Shown here piece by piece: positions 11,020-23,625 of a stretch of DNA of 64,000 nt. The translations under genes were made by a program, and so were the position numbers. The DNA is from Inonotus obliquus. Its lineage: Eukaryota > Basidiomycota > Agaricomycetes > Hymenochaetales > Hymenochaetaceae. The stretch spans positions 1,054,001-1,118,000 of the forward strand of contig JAJHTX010000011.1 of assembly GCA_032164295.1 (NCBI GenBank). Reading direction: 5' to 3'. Within the stretch, counting starts at the first letter, position 1. Every line of letters begins with the position of its first letter. The notes under the pieces were generated by a model that saw only the letters and a program-made list of their open reading frames with translations, had not been told where the DNA came from and did no database searches.

Positions 11020-11902
11020 CTACAAACTCGGACACATAACATCAACTCAGATTTGAATTGGTGCAGCCTCGAAGAGCCTCGTGCCTTACTCGCTGAGATC
11101 ATATTTACTGTAAGTTCATTACTCCTCCGATCATACCCTGGATATAAAGGTGACTTGACAGGATGGGACCCTACCTTCACTGTCTTCTATCGCAGACGGA
11201 TATCTCCGAATAGTTAGTCACCAGCCTCGTGCATGGTATGAGAACACGCCTGAGAAGTTGCAAGACATGATAGAATACGGGCATCCCAGGTTACACCGAC
11301 CCTTCTCAGGTGTGCAAACTTCAGCTTTTCTGGTCGCATTCTGACATGAGGTCTGTCCGTTCTGGGAAGAGTTTGGAAATTCACATGCTAGCCGGAGAAG
11401 AACTTGGTTCCGAAATTTCTGTGACCCTGAGGCGTGTATTCATAAGTAATTGATAGATTGTAATATCGGTATGAATAACCTGAGAGATTTCATTTCGCTC
11501 AACGTCAAATTTACGTGTTCTCAAGGAAGGATTGCTTCCGTCGCTCATTTATCTGGGGATCCAGTTGTTATTGCAAAAGTCAAGGAAAGGTGGGATTAAT
11601 CTAATAAGATTGTACTGAATTGTGCCAGACGTAATAAGTATATGCTCGAAGTAACCCATCAAGGAATGTTACAGTGTAGAAGTACATCAATGTCCTCCTC
11701 CGTCATCGTACAGAAGGACTCATAAAGAGCGTAATATGCACGTCGCAATAATGTAGAAACAAGGGAATCAAACTATGTATAGAAGGTCGGGGATGTGTGT
11801 CGGATTAAATATAATAAAGTATAAGACGAGAGCGGTGGTCTTTGCAGATAAATGAGTGGGCGTGGACATGTAAAGGGGGATAGGGTAAAAGAAGAGGAGG
11901 TA
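11020..11902. other. Intergenic interval right of the hAT insertion
   Basis: About 0.9 kb without a supportable gene. A 40-codon open stretch near 11222-11340 looks protein-like but has no start, stop or splice context, so it may be a relic of the sequence the transposon landed in. The right end is probably the 3' untranslated region of the minus-strand gene that follows. Confidence 0.4.
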
Positions 11903-13747
11903 TCAGAGCTTTCTCAAAGATGCGACGACGTTTTCATAGTCATCCACCTCCCAGCGGTTCTGACGGGAGTCACGGACCCACGTATGAGTAGGTTTCGGCA
12001 AATCAATGCCAGGTATCTTCCTCGGCAACGATGGAATCTTCACATCACTTGGCTTTAAATCCTGTTTGTACACGCTGCGCAAATACGAATTCGCTGGACC
12101 CGGTTTTGGAGTTTGAGTGTGTAGTTTGAATGTAAGACGTTCTGAAGTCTTGGATTCCGCAGTGTCGAAGAGTGAGACGACGTAGCGTGGCGCGTTATCG
12201 TTGGCACGACCTCTCTTTGATCGACTGCGAAGGAAGGATATGGGTTTGTGGGGCTGAGGTCCGAATGCATAGGGAGACCGAGTGAGTGAGCCTGGTCCAT
12301 GTCCGGCATCAGGGTCAGAAAACGCTTTCTTCATTCCAAATACGCTAGACGAAGAATCTCCCAATCCCAAACCGATGCTCCTCTGATACGGAACAAACGG
12401 ATGTAGAAGCGAACTCGTACTTTCAACAGATTCCTCTTCAATCGTATCTTCTTCACTTTCAACACTCGTACGCTCGCTCTCTTTCTCGGCGAAGACCAAA
12501 TGACTTGGCGGACTTTCGCCAAGCAGGCGAATGAGCTTAGCCATTTTTTCCCGATTGCGACGGCGTATCTCGGCGGGTGAAGGAGAAGGAGGTACAGACA
12601 CTTGAGACGAAAGTGACGTTGTACTGAATCGTTTGGGGTTTCGTGCAATTTTGTACGGCGAAGCATGTATTCGGTCTCGGTGACGCTTGCGTGCTTCAGA
12701 ATTTCGAGGACTCGGCGCGTTCTGAGGGATTCGTAAAGTATGAGGAAGTTCTGTGATGATAGAAAGCGATGAAAGAGGGCTGAAGAGATCGGATCTGTGC
12801 TTCGTGTCGACAGAAACGCGGAGATGCGGTGTCATCCGTTTTGGAGCCGGTTCCTTCTCTTCGTCTTCCTCCTCTTCGGGTGACTCGGTCGGTGGTGACT
12901 CTTCTGCTTCTACCTTCACAGCTCCAAACATACTTGGCGTAACTGAGGGCACAGGTACCCGGGGTACCCGAAATGGTGGGTTAGGTAACGGACGCGGCCC
13001 GTTATGAGATGTATGGGATGAATTCGACGATGTGGGAGAGGGAGGCCTCGAGAAGGGTACTGGAGGAAGTGGTCGCGGAAGACGCTTCGGAACGTCCTCG
13101 CCCGGTACTGAAACAACACTGGAGCGAGTCTCAGGCAGACTCTGACGTCGCGTAATACAGGGCTCTCCGGTAGCATCTCCTTGATTATTCAAATCGCTGA
13201 GGAACGGAGCTGAATCACGTTTGTAGTCTGTCATTTCGGTCTCTATTTTCGCCATACTCAAGCTCCTGCGTTGTGTCCGATTTTTGAAATTTAGGGGGGC
13301 GACCGATGTGAGTGTACTGTTGGTTGTCGATTGATTCGACTCCGTAGTAGTAGTAGGCACCGCAGTCGAAGGAGTCGTGTGCTTCGCACTATGCGTGTGC
13401 GGGTTGAGTCAGTGTTGGAAGACCTAAAACGCCCCACAGATAAGAACTTACGAAGGAAGACGAACGCTCCAAGATGAAAAGCTGGTGGGGCACCTCGATA
13501 TAGGTGAATTCAGGCAGATGGTCTTCCCCTCCATGCCGTCCGTCGCCATAGCACCTCGGGTGACTATACCATGCTTAATGTACGATGCAGGAACGGGTGT
13601 CCCAAAGACTCGCTCCGCTTTCTGATTGTTAGCCACTTGCCGCTGTCGGTCTTTGGGTACCGAAGAGTCGGAGTTAAGATCCTTCGGAATAGGAATACTT
13701 GACGGTCCTTCAGCCCTCACGTCTATAACGATCGGCTCCGACGTCAT
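11903..13747 (-). CDS. Pro/Ser-rich protein of unknown function
   Basis: Two exons, 13452-13747 and 11903-13388, joined over a 63-nt GT-AG intron, give 593 residues. I chose the ATG at 13747 ('MTSEPIVIDV'); an in-frame ATG at 13882 would add a 45-residue hydrophobic stretch that looks more like untranslated sequence. The protein is low-complexity, with proline-rich segments (residues about 120-190), an acidic run near 215-235 and many Ser/Thr, suggesting a disordered, phosphorylated regulator or scaffold. The last 25 residues form the only globular-looking block, containing 'WVRDSRQNRWEVDDYENVV'. I recognise no domain. Confidence 0.7.
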
Positions 13748-14711
13748 TCCGTAACGCACTGCTTGTGGTCGCAACGAAACAAGCAACGCCAGCGGACCGT
13801 AAGCCGCTGCAGCAGGTGAGACCGAGAAAAAGAAGGACAGCGGGAATGAAACGAGTGGTACACTGCATCTATGTGAGCGCATATATATAGTTGACGGGAG
13901 GAAAGGGTCATAGCGCTGTGGAATTGATGGGGTGGTCTAGCCGAGTCCTTAGTAGAATCTAAAACTCATGTCCAAGCCTGAGCCTGCGTGCCCCCTCCCT
14001 GCATGAGGCATCCTGTATAACAAATGCGCGTGTCAAAATATGTACAACACAAAGTCAAAGAAACATACTTAGCAGGGGCCGTGTTTGAGAAACCTACGAG
14101 AAGACATGCGATGGGGGGAAACCTCAAAGGATCGAGACAGGGATCGTGACTGTGCCGACCCTGAAGATTGTGGTACTTCTTCCGAGTACAAATCCGATCA
14201 ATTAAAAGCCTTACCGAGGAGGGGACCCTTGGGATCAAATTGAATCATAGCCGAGTTTTTTTGTATGTCAAGGCGACCGTCACAGGTCAAAGGCGCATCA
14301 AGTAGAGCATCTCGATTCAGGCAGGGTTGCAGAAACGGTCCGATACGGAGGGAGCACGCACGTGAGAATCACGAGACGTGCTCCATAACAGGAATGGAGG
14401 CGGTTTTGTACATAACGCCGAGAAAACTATGTATAATTGTGAAAAGGGCAGAAAGATTTACAAAGAGTGATGTCAGTTATCGGCAGCAAGTTTCCAATGA
14501 TACTAATGAATCTCTTGGTCCTCTGGATGAACGGACGGGTACGAACTAGAGTAGCCGCAATTGCGTTGAGTGAATCACTATGCTTGGACGTAATAAGGAT
14601 CTCCCCGCGTATCCTTTGCCGTGTTTGTAAAATATGATTCGCGTGCTCACAGGCTCTGAGATCACGACCAGACACTGGTCAGTCCAGTACATTCACTAGC
14701 ACAAAACTGCA
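13748..14711. promoter_or_regulatory. Divergent upstream region
   Basis: Nearly 1 kb between divergent genes. It contains open frames of 80-94 codons on both strands (13966-14238 minus, 14265-14549 plus) without motifs or splice support. I treat it as promoter and 5' untranslated sequence. Confidence 0.4.
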
Positions 14712-16441
14712 ATGTCTGCGACGAATTTCTACGAGATACAGCTAGCAGTTCTCTCAGCTTTTTGTATATGCGGGGTCATCCTCGAACGGCGCTCGGCAAA
14801 CAAAAAGTCTCAAAACCAGTCTGCCAGCTCAAACTCGAACGGCCATGCGAGAACTTTGTCGCAGGCAGCAAACGCAGCTGAAAATGGTGCGAATGGGTCT
14901 GTGGGCTGGAAACGCATCACTTCCGCGTCCGCCCTGTCTCGGCAGTATCTCATTGTGTATGGGATCGTTATGTGTGAGTACCTTTGCGACCTGTCTGTCC
15001 GACCGACGTGGCTGAACTGGCGTTGCTAGGTGCCGATTGGCTTCAGGGTCCGTATGTTTACTCCCTGTACAGGGAGCAGTACCAACTACACGAGCGGGTG
15101 GTCGCGAGTCTGTTTGTTACAGGCTTTCTCGCCGGTGGTCTTTCAGCTTCAATAGTAGGTGCATGGGCCGATCAATAGTGAGTCGCATTTGCCGTGTCAC
15201 TTCTCGAAAATAGTCTCATCGGGTTTGTGTAAGCGGGAGAAAGCGCGTCTGTCTAGCGTTTTGCGTAACTTATTCGCTTTCATGTGTCTGTATCCTCTTC
15301 CCCTATCTTCCTGTTCTGTATCTTGGTCGCATATTTGGAGGGCTCTCGGGATCAATCCTATTTTCCTCTTTCGAATCTTGGTTGGTCTCGTCTGCAAATA
15401 ACCATGGTGTCGATCAGGCGGAACTCAGCGCTATCTTTGGACGAGCCACGCTGGTTAACGGATTCGTAGCGTTCTCAGCAGGTATTGCAAGTGACAAAGT
15501 TGTGGAATGGTTCGGCACCTTCACCGCGCCCTACGTTGCAAGCGGAATGTTACTTGTGTTGGCATGGGTAGCCATCAACTCCCTTTGGACGGAAAATTAC
15601 GGAAACGGTGGAGGGACAGAGGTATATTCTGATCCACTCCAAATCAAACGTCTTGGTCGAGCCTGGTCCATTGTACGAAATGGTGCGAATGATTTCATCT
15701 TCCATCTATTAGTTTGTGACGTTGTGATGATAATGCACTGTCTAGATCCCGCCCTCCTTACTCTGGGTCTCACTCAGACGTGCTTTGAGGGTTCCATGTA
15801 TCTTTTCGTCTTTGCCTGGGTACCCTCACTTCAAGAAGCGTCTTCGCAAAACGAGGTGCTGCCGTTAGGGTACATTTTCTCGGCGTACATGGTATCCATG
15901 ATGCTTGGTTCCCTTTTCTACACCGCTGCGACATCGCTAGCCACGTCTTCAACCAATGCGACGAACTTGAGGGCGACGGACACCTCTGACAGCAGCTTGA
16001 CCCTGCATGCAAAGCTGAGCTCGCTCGTTTGCACATTAGGTGCTCTCGCACTTGCGACGAGCGTCAGTTCCAGCGACGTTCGTGTTCGGTTTTGGGGATT
16101 CTGCTTGTTCGAGGCTTGCGTAGGCGTGTATTATCCGGTTCAGGGAATGCTTCGCGGGACGCTCATCTCAAACGATCACCGTGCTACTGTAAGTTCCGCT
16201 TAATGTGCTTAATATCGCGAGAATAACTTCGGCAACTCATTCGCTTCACCTACAGCTGTCCTCCCTGTTCCGCGTCCCTCTGAACATATTTGTCGTCACG
16301 GCACTCATGACGGGCGTATCATCGGCACGTCTTTACGTATTCGCAGGCTGCGCACTCGCTCTTGCGTCCTCTGCGATCATGACTGGCTGTGTCGTTTTAC
16401 CACGTACAGAAACTGTACCAGTCACTTTAAGGCCTGCCTAA
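14712..16441 (+). CDS. MFS membrane protein, MFSD5-like (molybdate-anion transporter family)
   Basis: Five exons, 14712-14973, 15030-15177, 15234-15682, 15746-16188 and 16256-16441, give 495 residues. About twelve hydrophobic segments are visible. The family signature of MFSD5/MOT2-type transporters is clear: 'ADWLQGPYVYSLY' after the first segment, 'YGRKRVCL' in the loop between helices 2 and 3, 'GGLSGSILFSSFESWLVS', and 'LTQTCFEGSMYLFVFAWVP' in the second half. In algae and animals this family is tied to high-affinity molybdate uptake; fungal substrates are untested. The hydrophilic insert after the first helix (Ser/Asn-rich, residues about 30-75) is species-variable. Intron 3 (15683-15745) is 63 nt and has no stop, so its retention would keep the frame. 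Confidence 0.85.
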
Positions 16442-16950
16442 GTGAAAAGAAGGAGCCGGGTTAGATTTGTGTCTAACCTAAAGATCCCAGGGGTTCTTCT
16501 GCCTATCAAACGACTCACTTGACTCGTTTGTCGGAATTATTCGAACATATAATTGCTTAATGGACCAAATGTTTTAGTCTGATGTCGTGGAATTGTCAAG
16601 TAGAACGTAGTTTTCTTTCTGCATAATTGCTATGTGTACATATGTTCCCACTGTTTTTCGCAAAACAATGATACCCTTCCTTGAATCTTCTCCTCGAACC
16701 AAGTCTCACTCCCGTTTGACCAATTATTATCGGACGCCGTGTGCGGGGTCGGGTATTTTTAGATGGATGGATAACAAGAAACCGTGACCATTATTCAGCG
16801 TGTGACAGATACGATGTCACGACCTCATTTACTCGACCTGAGAATTTTACCAATTCACTCTGACGCTCATCTTCCTTTTACCACTGTCCACCGTCCACTT
16901 TCGAACTCTGCTCTGATTTTCGGGTAGGATAGCAAGATAAAATCAAAGAC
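16442..16950. other. Intergenic interval
   Basis: About 0.5 kb between the MFS gene and the SR-protein gene, AT-rich in its first half. It likely holds the 3' untranslated region of the former and the promoter of the latter. I see no gene. Confidence 0.5.
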
Positions 16951-19590
16951 ATGGATGTCGACATGAAGATCAAAGATGATCCTGAGGATAAGTTGAATGG
17001 TAGGGACCGTGACAGAGAGCGAGACAGGCCAGGACGCGATAGAAGTCGAGACAAGCGCGACAGAGGCAGGGACAGGAGCAGAGAACGCAGTAGAGATCGG
17101 GATAGAGACAGGCGTGATCTAGGTATGTCCTTTCTGCCTCTTAGGAATAATAGCGAATTTTGTTCGATGTGGCGTCGTTGTCTTCAATTGTTTCACTCGT
17201 TTTTTAAAAAACTGTTCATTATCGGTCTTGGCTTCATCGGGCAATACTGAATCAATATCTCGTCTCAGGTCGCCGTCGCAATGATCATTGGGAGCCAGAT
17301 GTGAGTGAATCGAAAATTACACTTGCATATTTGTCTCATATCCCAATTTTAGCGCCCGTCCAAGAGGCGTACGGGGTCTCGGAGTCGCTCTCGGTCTCCT
17401 CGTCGCCGGTCCGTGTCTCCTCGTCGGCGCTCTCGCCGTTACTACTCACGTTCTCGCTCACCGAGAATTTCGCGCTCTCGTAGCCGTAGTAGGAGTCGGG
17501 ACCGCAAGCACGATCAATTTGCACGCTCGCTTGGCGGGCCAATGAATGCTGACCCGGAAGAGGCTCTCGAGTTCGCCAAGATCAGCAAACGCGAAAACCG
17601 CGTGTATGTCGGCAACCTCAGCTATGACGTCCGTTACCGCGACCTGATGGAATTCATGAGGGGAGGTGGGTTGGCGAAGTCGATTTGTCGTGTTGTTGTT
17701 TCTAGTTTTATTCGTTTGGACGTCCGCGACTGCTTCTGCGGCGGTAGCTTTTGGTTTAGCGTGGCAAAGGCATCTGTGATGATGTTTAGTGGTTGTGGTT
17801 AGGCGGCCGAAAGGGTTGCGAGCAATTGGCGGTGCAGGATGCGTCCTTTGTTACACCACCTTATATTCGTCGGTGTTTGACCGGAGGTGTATGGGTGCCA
17901 GAGCCAGGCTGTTGTGGGCGAAGTAGAGCAGTTGTCATGCATTGGGCCGCGGGCTCATTCAGTTTTCGTTTTCGATCTTCCGTGCCTTTGGATGGTCGTC
18001 GCTGATAGTTGTGAGGATTGGTATTCTGACGAGGGTTTTTTCTTGGGATATTAGCTGGTGAAGTTTTGTTTGCCGAAGTATTGGTTACACCGACAGGCAT
18101 TTCGAAAGGATGCGGGTAGGTCTTTGTTTCACTCATTTCTTTCGCACAGTAGCTTATTTGCTGCAGTATCGTGGAGTTCGCATCTCACGAAGACGCGCAG
18201 CGCGCCATTAGAGAGCTTTCCGAGGCTCCTCTTCTGGGAAGACCCGTATTCATCAGAGAGGTGAGCACCTCGCATGTAAATTTCCGTCTGAAAGGAGGGC
18301 TTACCTGCTCTGAAGGACCGCGAAAACGATGCAAGGTTCGGAGCAACTCCTGTTCCTGGTAAGATAGGTATGGCTATGGCCGGACAAGGACTCCATGCTC
18401 AGCCTCCCCCGCGTCCTTCGATGTTTGGGGGAGGGGGAAATAACCCGGGGAATCAACTTTACGTTGGCAACGTGAATGTCATATTTTGCAGTATCAAATC
18501 AACTCTACTTACTTCACTTTTCACCTTCATACCAGCTACCCTACCAAGCTGGCTGGCAGGACCTTAAAGACCTGTTCCGTGAATCTGGCAACATTGTTCG
18601 TGCAGATATTAACATAGGCCACGATGGACGGGCGAAAGGCTCTGGCACCGTGCTTTTCGAAACTGTCAAGGATGCTCAATCAGCCATAAGTACGCATCGA
18701 GCTTACGCCTTCAGTGTCCAGTTAGTTGACCTGTCATTTAGCTATGTTCAATGGCTATGAATGGTATGGCCGTGTCCTGGAAGTTCGTGAGGTGGGTCAC
18801 TTTCAGCACGAGCATAGCTTTCTTCAGAGGTTATATTCATCGTCTTTTTAGGATCGTTATGCTGGTTTGTCTGGTCCTGGAACCTATAGAGGAGGTCTTC
18901 GTGGTGGGCTCCGAGGTGGAATCCGCGGCGGCCTTCGTGGTAGTGGATTCCGTGGGGGGTTCCGCGGTGGTTTTGGTGGAGGTGCAGCTGCTGCTGCTGA
19001 CAGTCGTCCGACGGATGATTTGTACCAAGACTACAACGGGCCGGACTCCAGTGCTGCTAGTGGCTATGGTCCACCCACATTTGGTTATCAGAGGTTCAAC
19101 AGTGAACCGAGCCAGCAGATTATGGTCCGTAATGTACGTGTCGAGTGTCGTTTTCACTGTGCGTTCTGATCTAACGGGAATGTCTGCAGTTGCCTTGGTC
19201 GACGGCCAATGAAGATCTTGTTGAGTTGTTCGAGACGACTGGCACCGTTGAGCTGGCTGAAATCCTGCTTGATGGATCTCGTTCGAAGGGGGCAGGTGTC
19301 GTACAGTTTGCACAAGTTGCGGAGGCAGAAACAGCTATCGGTACTAATATCTGTCCTTCACGAGATGATTGGTTTACTGACATATTGATGTGACGTGTAC
19401 AGCCAAGTTCCAGCAGTACATGTACGGTGGTCGTCCGTTGGGTAAGTTTCATATGCTTGGACTTGATTGACAGCGCCAGCTAATCCATTATATCTCAGAC
19501 GTTCGCTATAATGACCGCTGGCACACATTCACTCCAACGGCCGCGAGAGGTGGAACTGTTGCTCCCATACAAACAGATACCGCTCTGTGA
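16951..19590 (+). CDS. SR-type mRNA-binding protein with three RRMs (Gbp2/Hrb1-like)
   Basis: Twelve exons: 16951-17122, 17269-17300, 17353-17665, 18055-18115, 18167-18260, 18316-18471, 18536-18689, 18742-18791, 18852-19133, 19190-19340, 19403-19441, 19499-19590; 531 residues. The N-terminus (residues 1-120) is rich in RD, RS and SR dipeptides. RRM1 starts at 'NRVYVGNLSYDV' and contains 'GCGIVEFA'; RRM2 at 'NQLYVGNLPYQAGW'; RRM3 at 'QQIMVRNLPWSTA' with 'GAGVVQFA'. An RGG/GLRGG-rich linker separates RRM2 from RRM3. This is the architecture of yeast Gbp2 and Hrb1, nuclear shuttling proteins that load onto mRNA and oversee export quality control. Intron 3 inside RRM1 is about 389 nt, six times the usual size here, which hints at regulated splicing. 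Confidence 0.9.
17666..18054 (+). other. Unusually long intron inside RRM1
   Basis: A GT-AG intron of 389 nt, whereas most introns in this window are 50-65 nt. Retention would add in-frame codons and then hit a stop near 17800, truncating RRM1. It contains a GTGATGA (17776-17782) resembling a box C element and several CTGA motifs, but spacing does not fit a normal C/D snoRNA. Confidence 0.6.
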
Positions 19591-21268
19591 TATGTTTCAA
19601 TGACCTGGAATACACCGGCGTCGTCGTCGTGCCATAACTTTGCTTTCATTTCTTAACCACGTCGTGACTTATGTCCGGTACTGCCGAAAAAATCTTATCA
19701 TTGTTGTCTTGTGTTCAACACATTTCGCAATCACTTCCTCCTTCCTTTTCTCCTCCGCACCCTGCTTTTCTATGACCGACTGAGATTTAAGGGTGGCTGT
19801 ATTTACGTTTGACTGCTGATGTTACTGTGGCATGAATGAATATAATTGCCTTTCACTTCGAGATCTCCACTTTGCTTCCTTTCGGCCTCCTAGTTCCATC
19901 TTCTTGCCAGTGAACTGGACTTGGTGATGGCATAAAGTCCTCTTTGTACTTCCAGCCAGGAGGCGAGAATCAGTTGGACTAGCGCAGCTTTGATGGAAAG
20001 CGCAACTCAGGTGGTATCACTCACAGTTGTCCCCTATCAGGAGCGTATCCACAGCGGACTGGCTTTCATGCGGTGTTACCGTAAACTTTATACGATATGT
20101 CGAGAACAGCCCGGTATTGGTTCAAATTGTCACATCTTACTTCGTCAAATTTCCGGCCTTATCCACTGTCAGATAGGCAGATAACCAGACCAGTAATGCT
20201 CGTTCATGAACATAAGTTTGTTGAATGAATCCAGAACCCAGAAAAAGGACGACTCGGATATAACCAACTATCTCATCTCTAATCTGGATGATAAAGATAA
20301 TCGCGCGTTACGATCTACAATAATAATCCCTAATCCTGATCCTCCCTCTCGCTGCTTCTCTACCGCAGGATATCTCGGATAGCGATCGGATGGCAGGATG
20401 GCAACCAGGCTCGCGCTCTCAAGAGCCACGCTACTCGCTCAGGTTTAATGTCTTAGCTGGAAGGGTTCTCGGATCCTCGAGGAGTCCCGGAGCATGAGCA
20501 TACGAATGTGGAACCAAGAATTGAAGAGTGAATTTCGCTAGCGAAAAGTCAACGATGCGTTGCGTAGTTGCGTATGTCCTTGTTAACGCATCTAGGGGTT
20601 TTCCGTCGCTTGCTTTTTGTTTTTATTTGTTCGTTACCTTGATACTTGTCGATCCCATCAACAAATCTTGAACCTGAGTGACATAGGGTATGGTGGTCGA
20701 GGAAGCGAAGCGGGTCCCTAGTTTCTTGGCTTTTTCCTGTGAGCGATCGAGTAAAAGACTCTGAGCATGGTGTTAAGCAAAGATTGATTTCCTCTATTAG
20801 ATGTTGGACGGAGCGTGAGCAAGTTGAGCAAGTTGATTGATATTTGAAGGAGGATCTGAGAATTAACAGCTTTCCAGGGAAGGGGGAGGATCCTGAAAGA
20901 GTCTGGAATGCCTAGGAGCTGAAGACCGTAAACTCCAGCGCCGAAAGACCGATGCCACAGGTCTCTTTGTCATTGACAATTTCTTTGAGGTCCAGAAAAA
21001 GGTGGTTCTGTCCGGCGGTCGTCTGTTCCTTGCCGAGACTCATCTTGGCCAAGTAAACATCACCATGCACTCGATTGTGTTTGTCAGAAACCAAGGTCGC
21101 ATGCTGCCCATCAAAAGATGAATATGACCAATCGAATAAGCAGGTCGATCATATATGATGCTTGCGGCAGACTAAAAGTGCGTTCAGGTGGCTACCAAAC
21201 TCCAGTTAGCTGCATAAAAACAAGACGAGGTCTAGAGTCCAAGACCAGGTATATATTGAAGGACAATA
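19591..21268. other. Intergenic interval between convergent genes
   Basis: About 1.7 kb that should hold two 3' untranslated regions. A minus-strand open frame at 20912-21094 and a plus-strand frame at 19990-20184 lack recognisable features. Nothing here can be called a gene with confidence. Confidence 0.4.
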
Positions 21269-23100
21269 CTATCGTCGACCTCTACGCCATCTCACTACTT
21301 CCCTAATCACGGCGGCGACGAGTGGAACAGCCACGGGCGCCAGTAGAGGTGTGTATACCGCCAGGTTATGCTCGGGTGGGAAGTACAACAAGGAGAGCAT
21401 TCCTGGGTTGAAGAAGGCGCGAGAGGCACGGGTGAAGGCCTTTGCAGAGTATTGCAGGGCGAGTTGCGGCGAGTCGCGTACAATGGAATACATCTTGACG
21501 GTTTCTCAGAGAAAAGGGTGAGCAAGAGGAAGATGAAGTCGCACCTTGTCTAAAGCATCAAGCGCTTCCCTGACGTCTTCCGTCACGTCCTTTTCGACGG
21601 GCATACCCTCAATCTGATGAACTAGGCTGACGATGCTGCTTAGCGTATCCTTGCTACCTTCTGCATTTTCGTATGCTCGACGGCGAAGCAGGGAATCCAG
21701 TGCCCAGTCGGAGAGTACCTCCGACGTCTTTACGCCCGCAGACAGCGTCGGAACACCGAGGAGCGACATCAATTTTTTGCGGAAGACCGTGAATGCTGGA
21801 CGAAGGTCCTGGGTTGATAAGTGAGATCCACTCGATTCGCCCGGATTGTGGATGAATATGCTACCCCATTGCGGAATCACAAATGCGTTAGACTTGGTTG
21901 GCGACCCTAGTATAATGACAAGTAATAAATAATGGCGTCGAATACGGGTATGGCATAGCTCACCATCACCATCTAGAATGCGCAGCGGTCGTCTTCCTGC
22001 CGAGGGTACGAAGATAACGAAATGAATTACTGGATCATTGGATACGCTAGATGCTATAAGCCATTTCATCAGTCGAGAAATCACCTTTCCTACGTCATTC
22101 AACTCACATAATGTCCATTCGGCAGAATTAACAAAGACAGAGAGCTGCTCCTGCGTCAGTCCAAAGTCTCCAACTCCCAGCTGGATCGGTTCGAAAGCTA
22201 GAGGGGCAAAGAACTGGACATGACTTTCTATAGTGAAGTTGTGCAAAGCAGAGAGCCGACGCAAGACAGGTTGGATCTCTCCTATCAGATATGTGTAAGC
22301 GCCACGAAACATTGCCAATTAATAACGCAGGGCCATACGCTTGATCGCAGTTTCAACGTCCCAACCCAGAGGACATTCTCCCGCCGCGGCATTCTCATCT
22401 AAGAGACTGAACGCTAGTCGGTAATGCGGTGAAAATGGGACCGTCTGTTGGTCTGGACCAAAGCTTTCCAGCCATAGTTTAGAAAGTGCGTTTGAGATAG
22501 CATCGGCTACCCTTTCTGGAATGTGATGAGTGAATGTGAATCGCGCACCTGCCTATGAGTAGCTCGCACCTGGATTTAATGACTTGGCACCTAGGATGAG
22601 CTTCCTCTCTTGTACACTTGCTTCCGTCGCATCGGCGTTCAGCGATACTGTATACGCAACCTCTTCACTATGTTCTTCAGGCTAACATTAGTTATGGTGG
22701 TTTAGATGCCAGAACTTCCCTGTGCTCACTTGCTGAATGGATGCCCACCGAAAAGATTCCATCAAGTCTTAGCTCATGAACACGTTCTCTCAAAAATTCC
22801 TCCACCTCCTTCGTGACAGACTCGGGAATACCATCGTCCAAAGACGCGTGCAACGGAAAGCTGAGCTGCGCGTGGTTCAGTCAATTTCCTCTTTCATAAC
22901 TCACGATCAGGCTAACTGACTTTTCTTGAGTGAAGACTCTTGACGCGTTCCTCTGGCAGTGGAAGACGAGAAATGCTCGTCGTCGCCCACCAAAGTGGAA
23001 TGGCCAATAACACCACGATCCAGTACGAGGATAGAATTTGCCTGCGGACCTTGTCTGCTTGGAATGGTGCTGACTTTAGCACTTCATCCTCCTGGACCAT
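21269..23100 (-). CDS. PIGS: GPI transamidase component PIG-S
   Basis: Eight exons, 22921-23100, 22730-22865, 22570-22674, 22339-22515, 22108-22281, 21964-22053, 21545-21906 and 21269-21493, give 482 residues. PIG-S (yeast Gpi17) is an ER membrane subunit of the complex that attaches GPI anchors to proteins. Marks seen: a cytosolic start followed by a first membrane span with the family motif 'RRQILSSYWIVVLLAIPLWW' (residues about 19-38), a luminal domain with 'EHSEEVAYTVSLNADA' and 'FVIPQWGSIFIHNP', and a C-terminal hydrophobic span ('LLAPVAVPLVAAVI') before a basic tail. I chose the ATG at 23100 because the frame upstream is not ATG-started. The length is slightly short for the family (about 530 in animals) but complete at both ends. 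Confidence 0.9.
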
Positions 23101-23625
23101 TGCCGTCGCGACGTTTAGCGTTTCTTGTTCGAGCGGGTTTGAAATGGAGCCTCGCTTACTTACATAATAGTACCAAGAATGGAGTACTGTTCTCATGTGG
23201 GTGGTTGAATCACGTGGCAGTGTTCGGAGTTACAAAACGAGTCGTGTAGGCTCTGAGCCCTGAACGTGAACTCTTGAATCCACCTCTGTTTGTTCCTCTC
23301 CGTCATGCGCGTCCTCGTTGCTTCTCTGGCATGAGGCTTGACGACCATCTCTAATTCCGCGTACTTTGCTTCTCTTACGATTCTACAACAGACAATTCAG
23401 ATTAAACAACCAAAAGCACTCAGATTTTTTAGGCACCCTCCAGCGTGTCTTATTACGACCACTTGCTTACAAGGAAGACCTGCCCGTAGCTCAATAAAAA
23501 TCTTACTGCAGCTCACTGAAATACTTTTCTTATTTCTCGGTTTACTTGGAAGAAGCCTTGTCTAATCTTGGCCCTCTCTTTTTATTATTCGTAAACACCC
23601 AAGATTAGTTGGTGCAACGCTTATA
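23101..23625. promoter_or_regulatory. Divergent upstream region (PIG-S / Snt1-like)
   Basis: 525 bp between divergent start codons. It probably carries both promoters. No coding sequence or clear TATA box is visible. Confidence 0.5.

Noticed and set aside
13966..14238. Minus-strand small gene or tRNA
   Set aside because: No tRNA cloverleaf, no conserved residues and low complexity; regarded as intergenic.
17666..18054. C/D-box snoRNA inside the SR-protein intron
   Set aside because: A box-C-like GTGATGA exists, but the box D candidates are about 230 nt away and no terminal stem is evident. Kept only as a splicing question.
18837..19313. Minus-strand 158-codon frame over RRM3 region
   Set aside because: Antisense shadow of the GGL/RGG-rich exon of the SR protein; composition is explained by the real gene.
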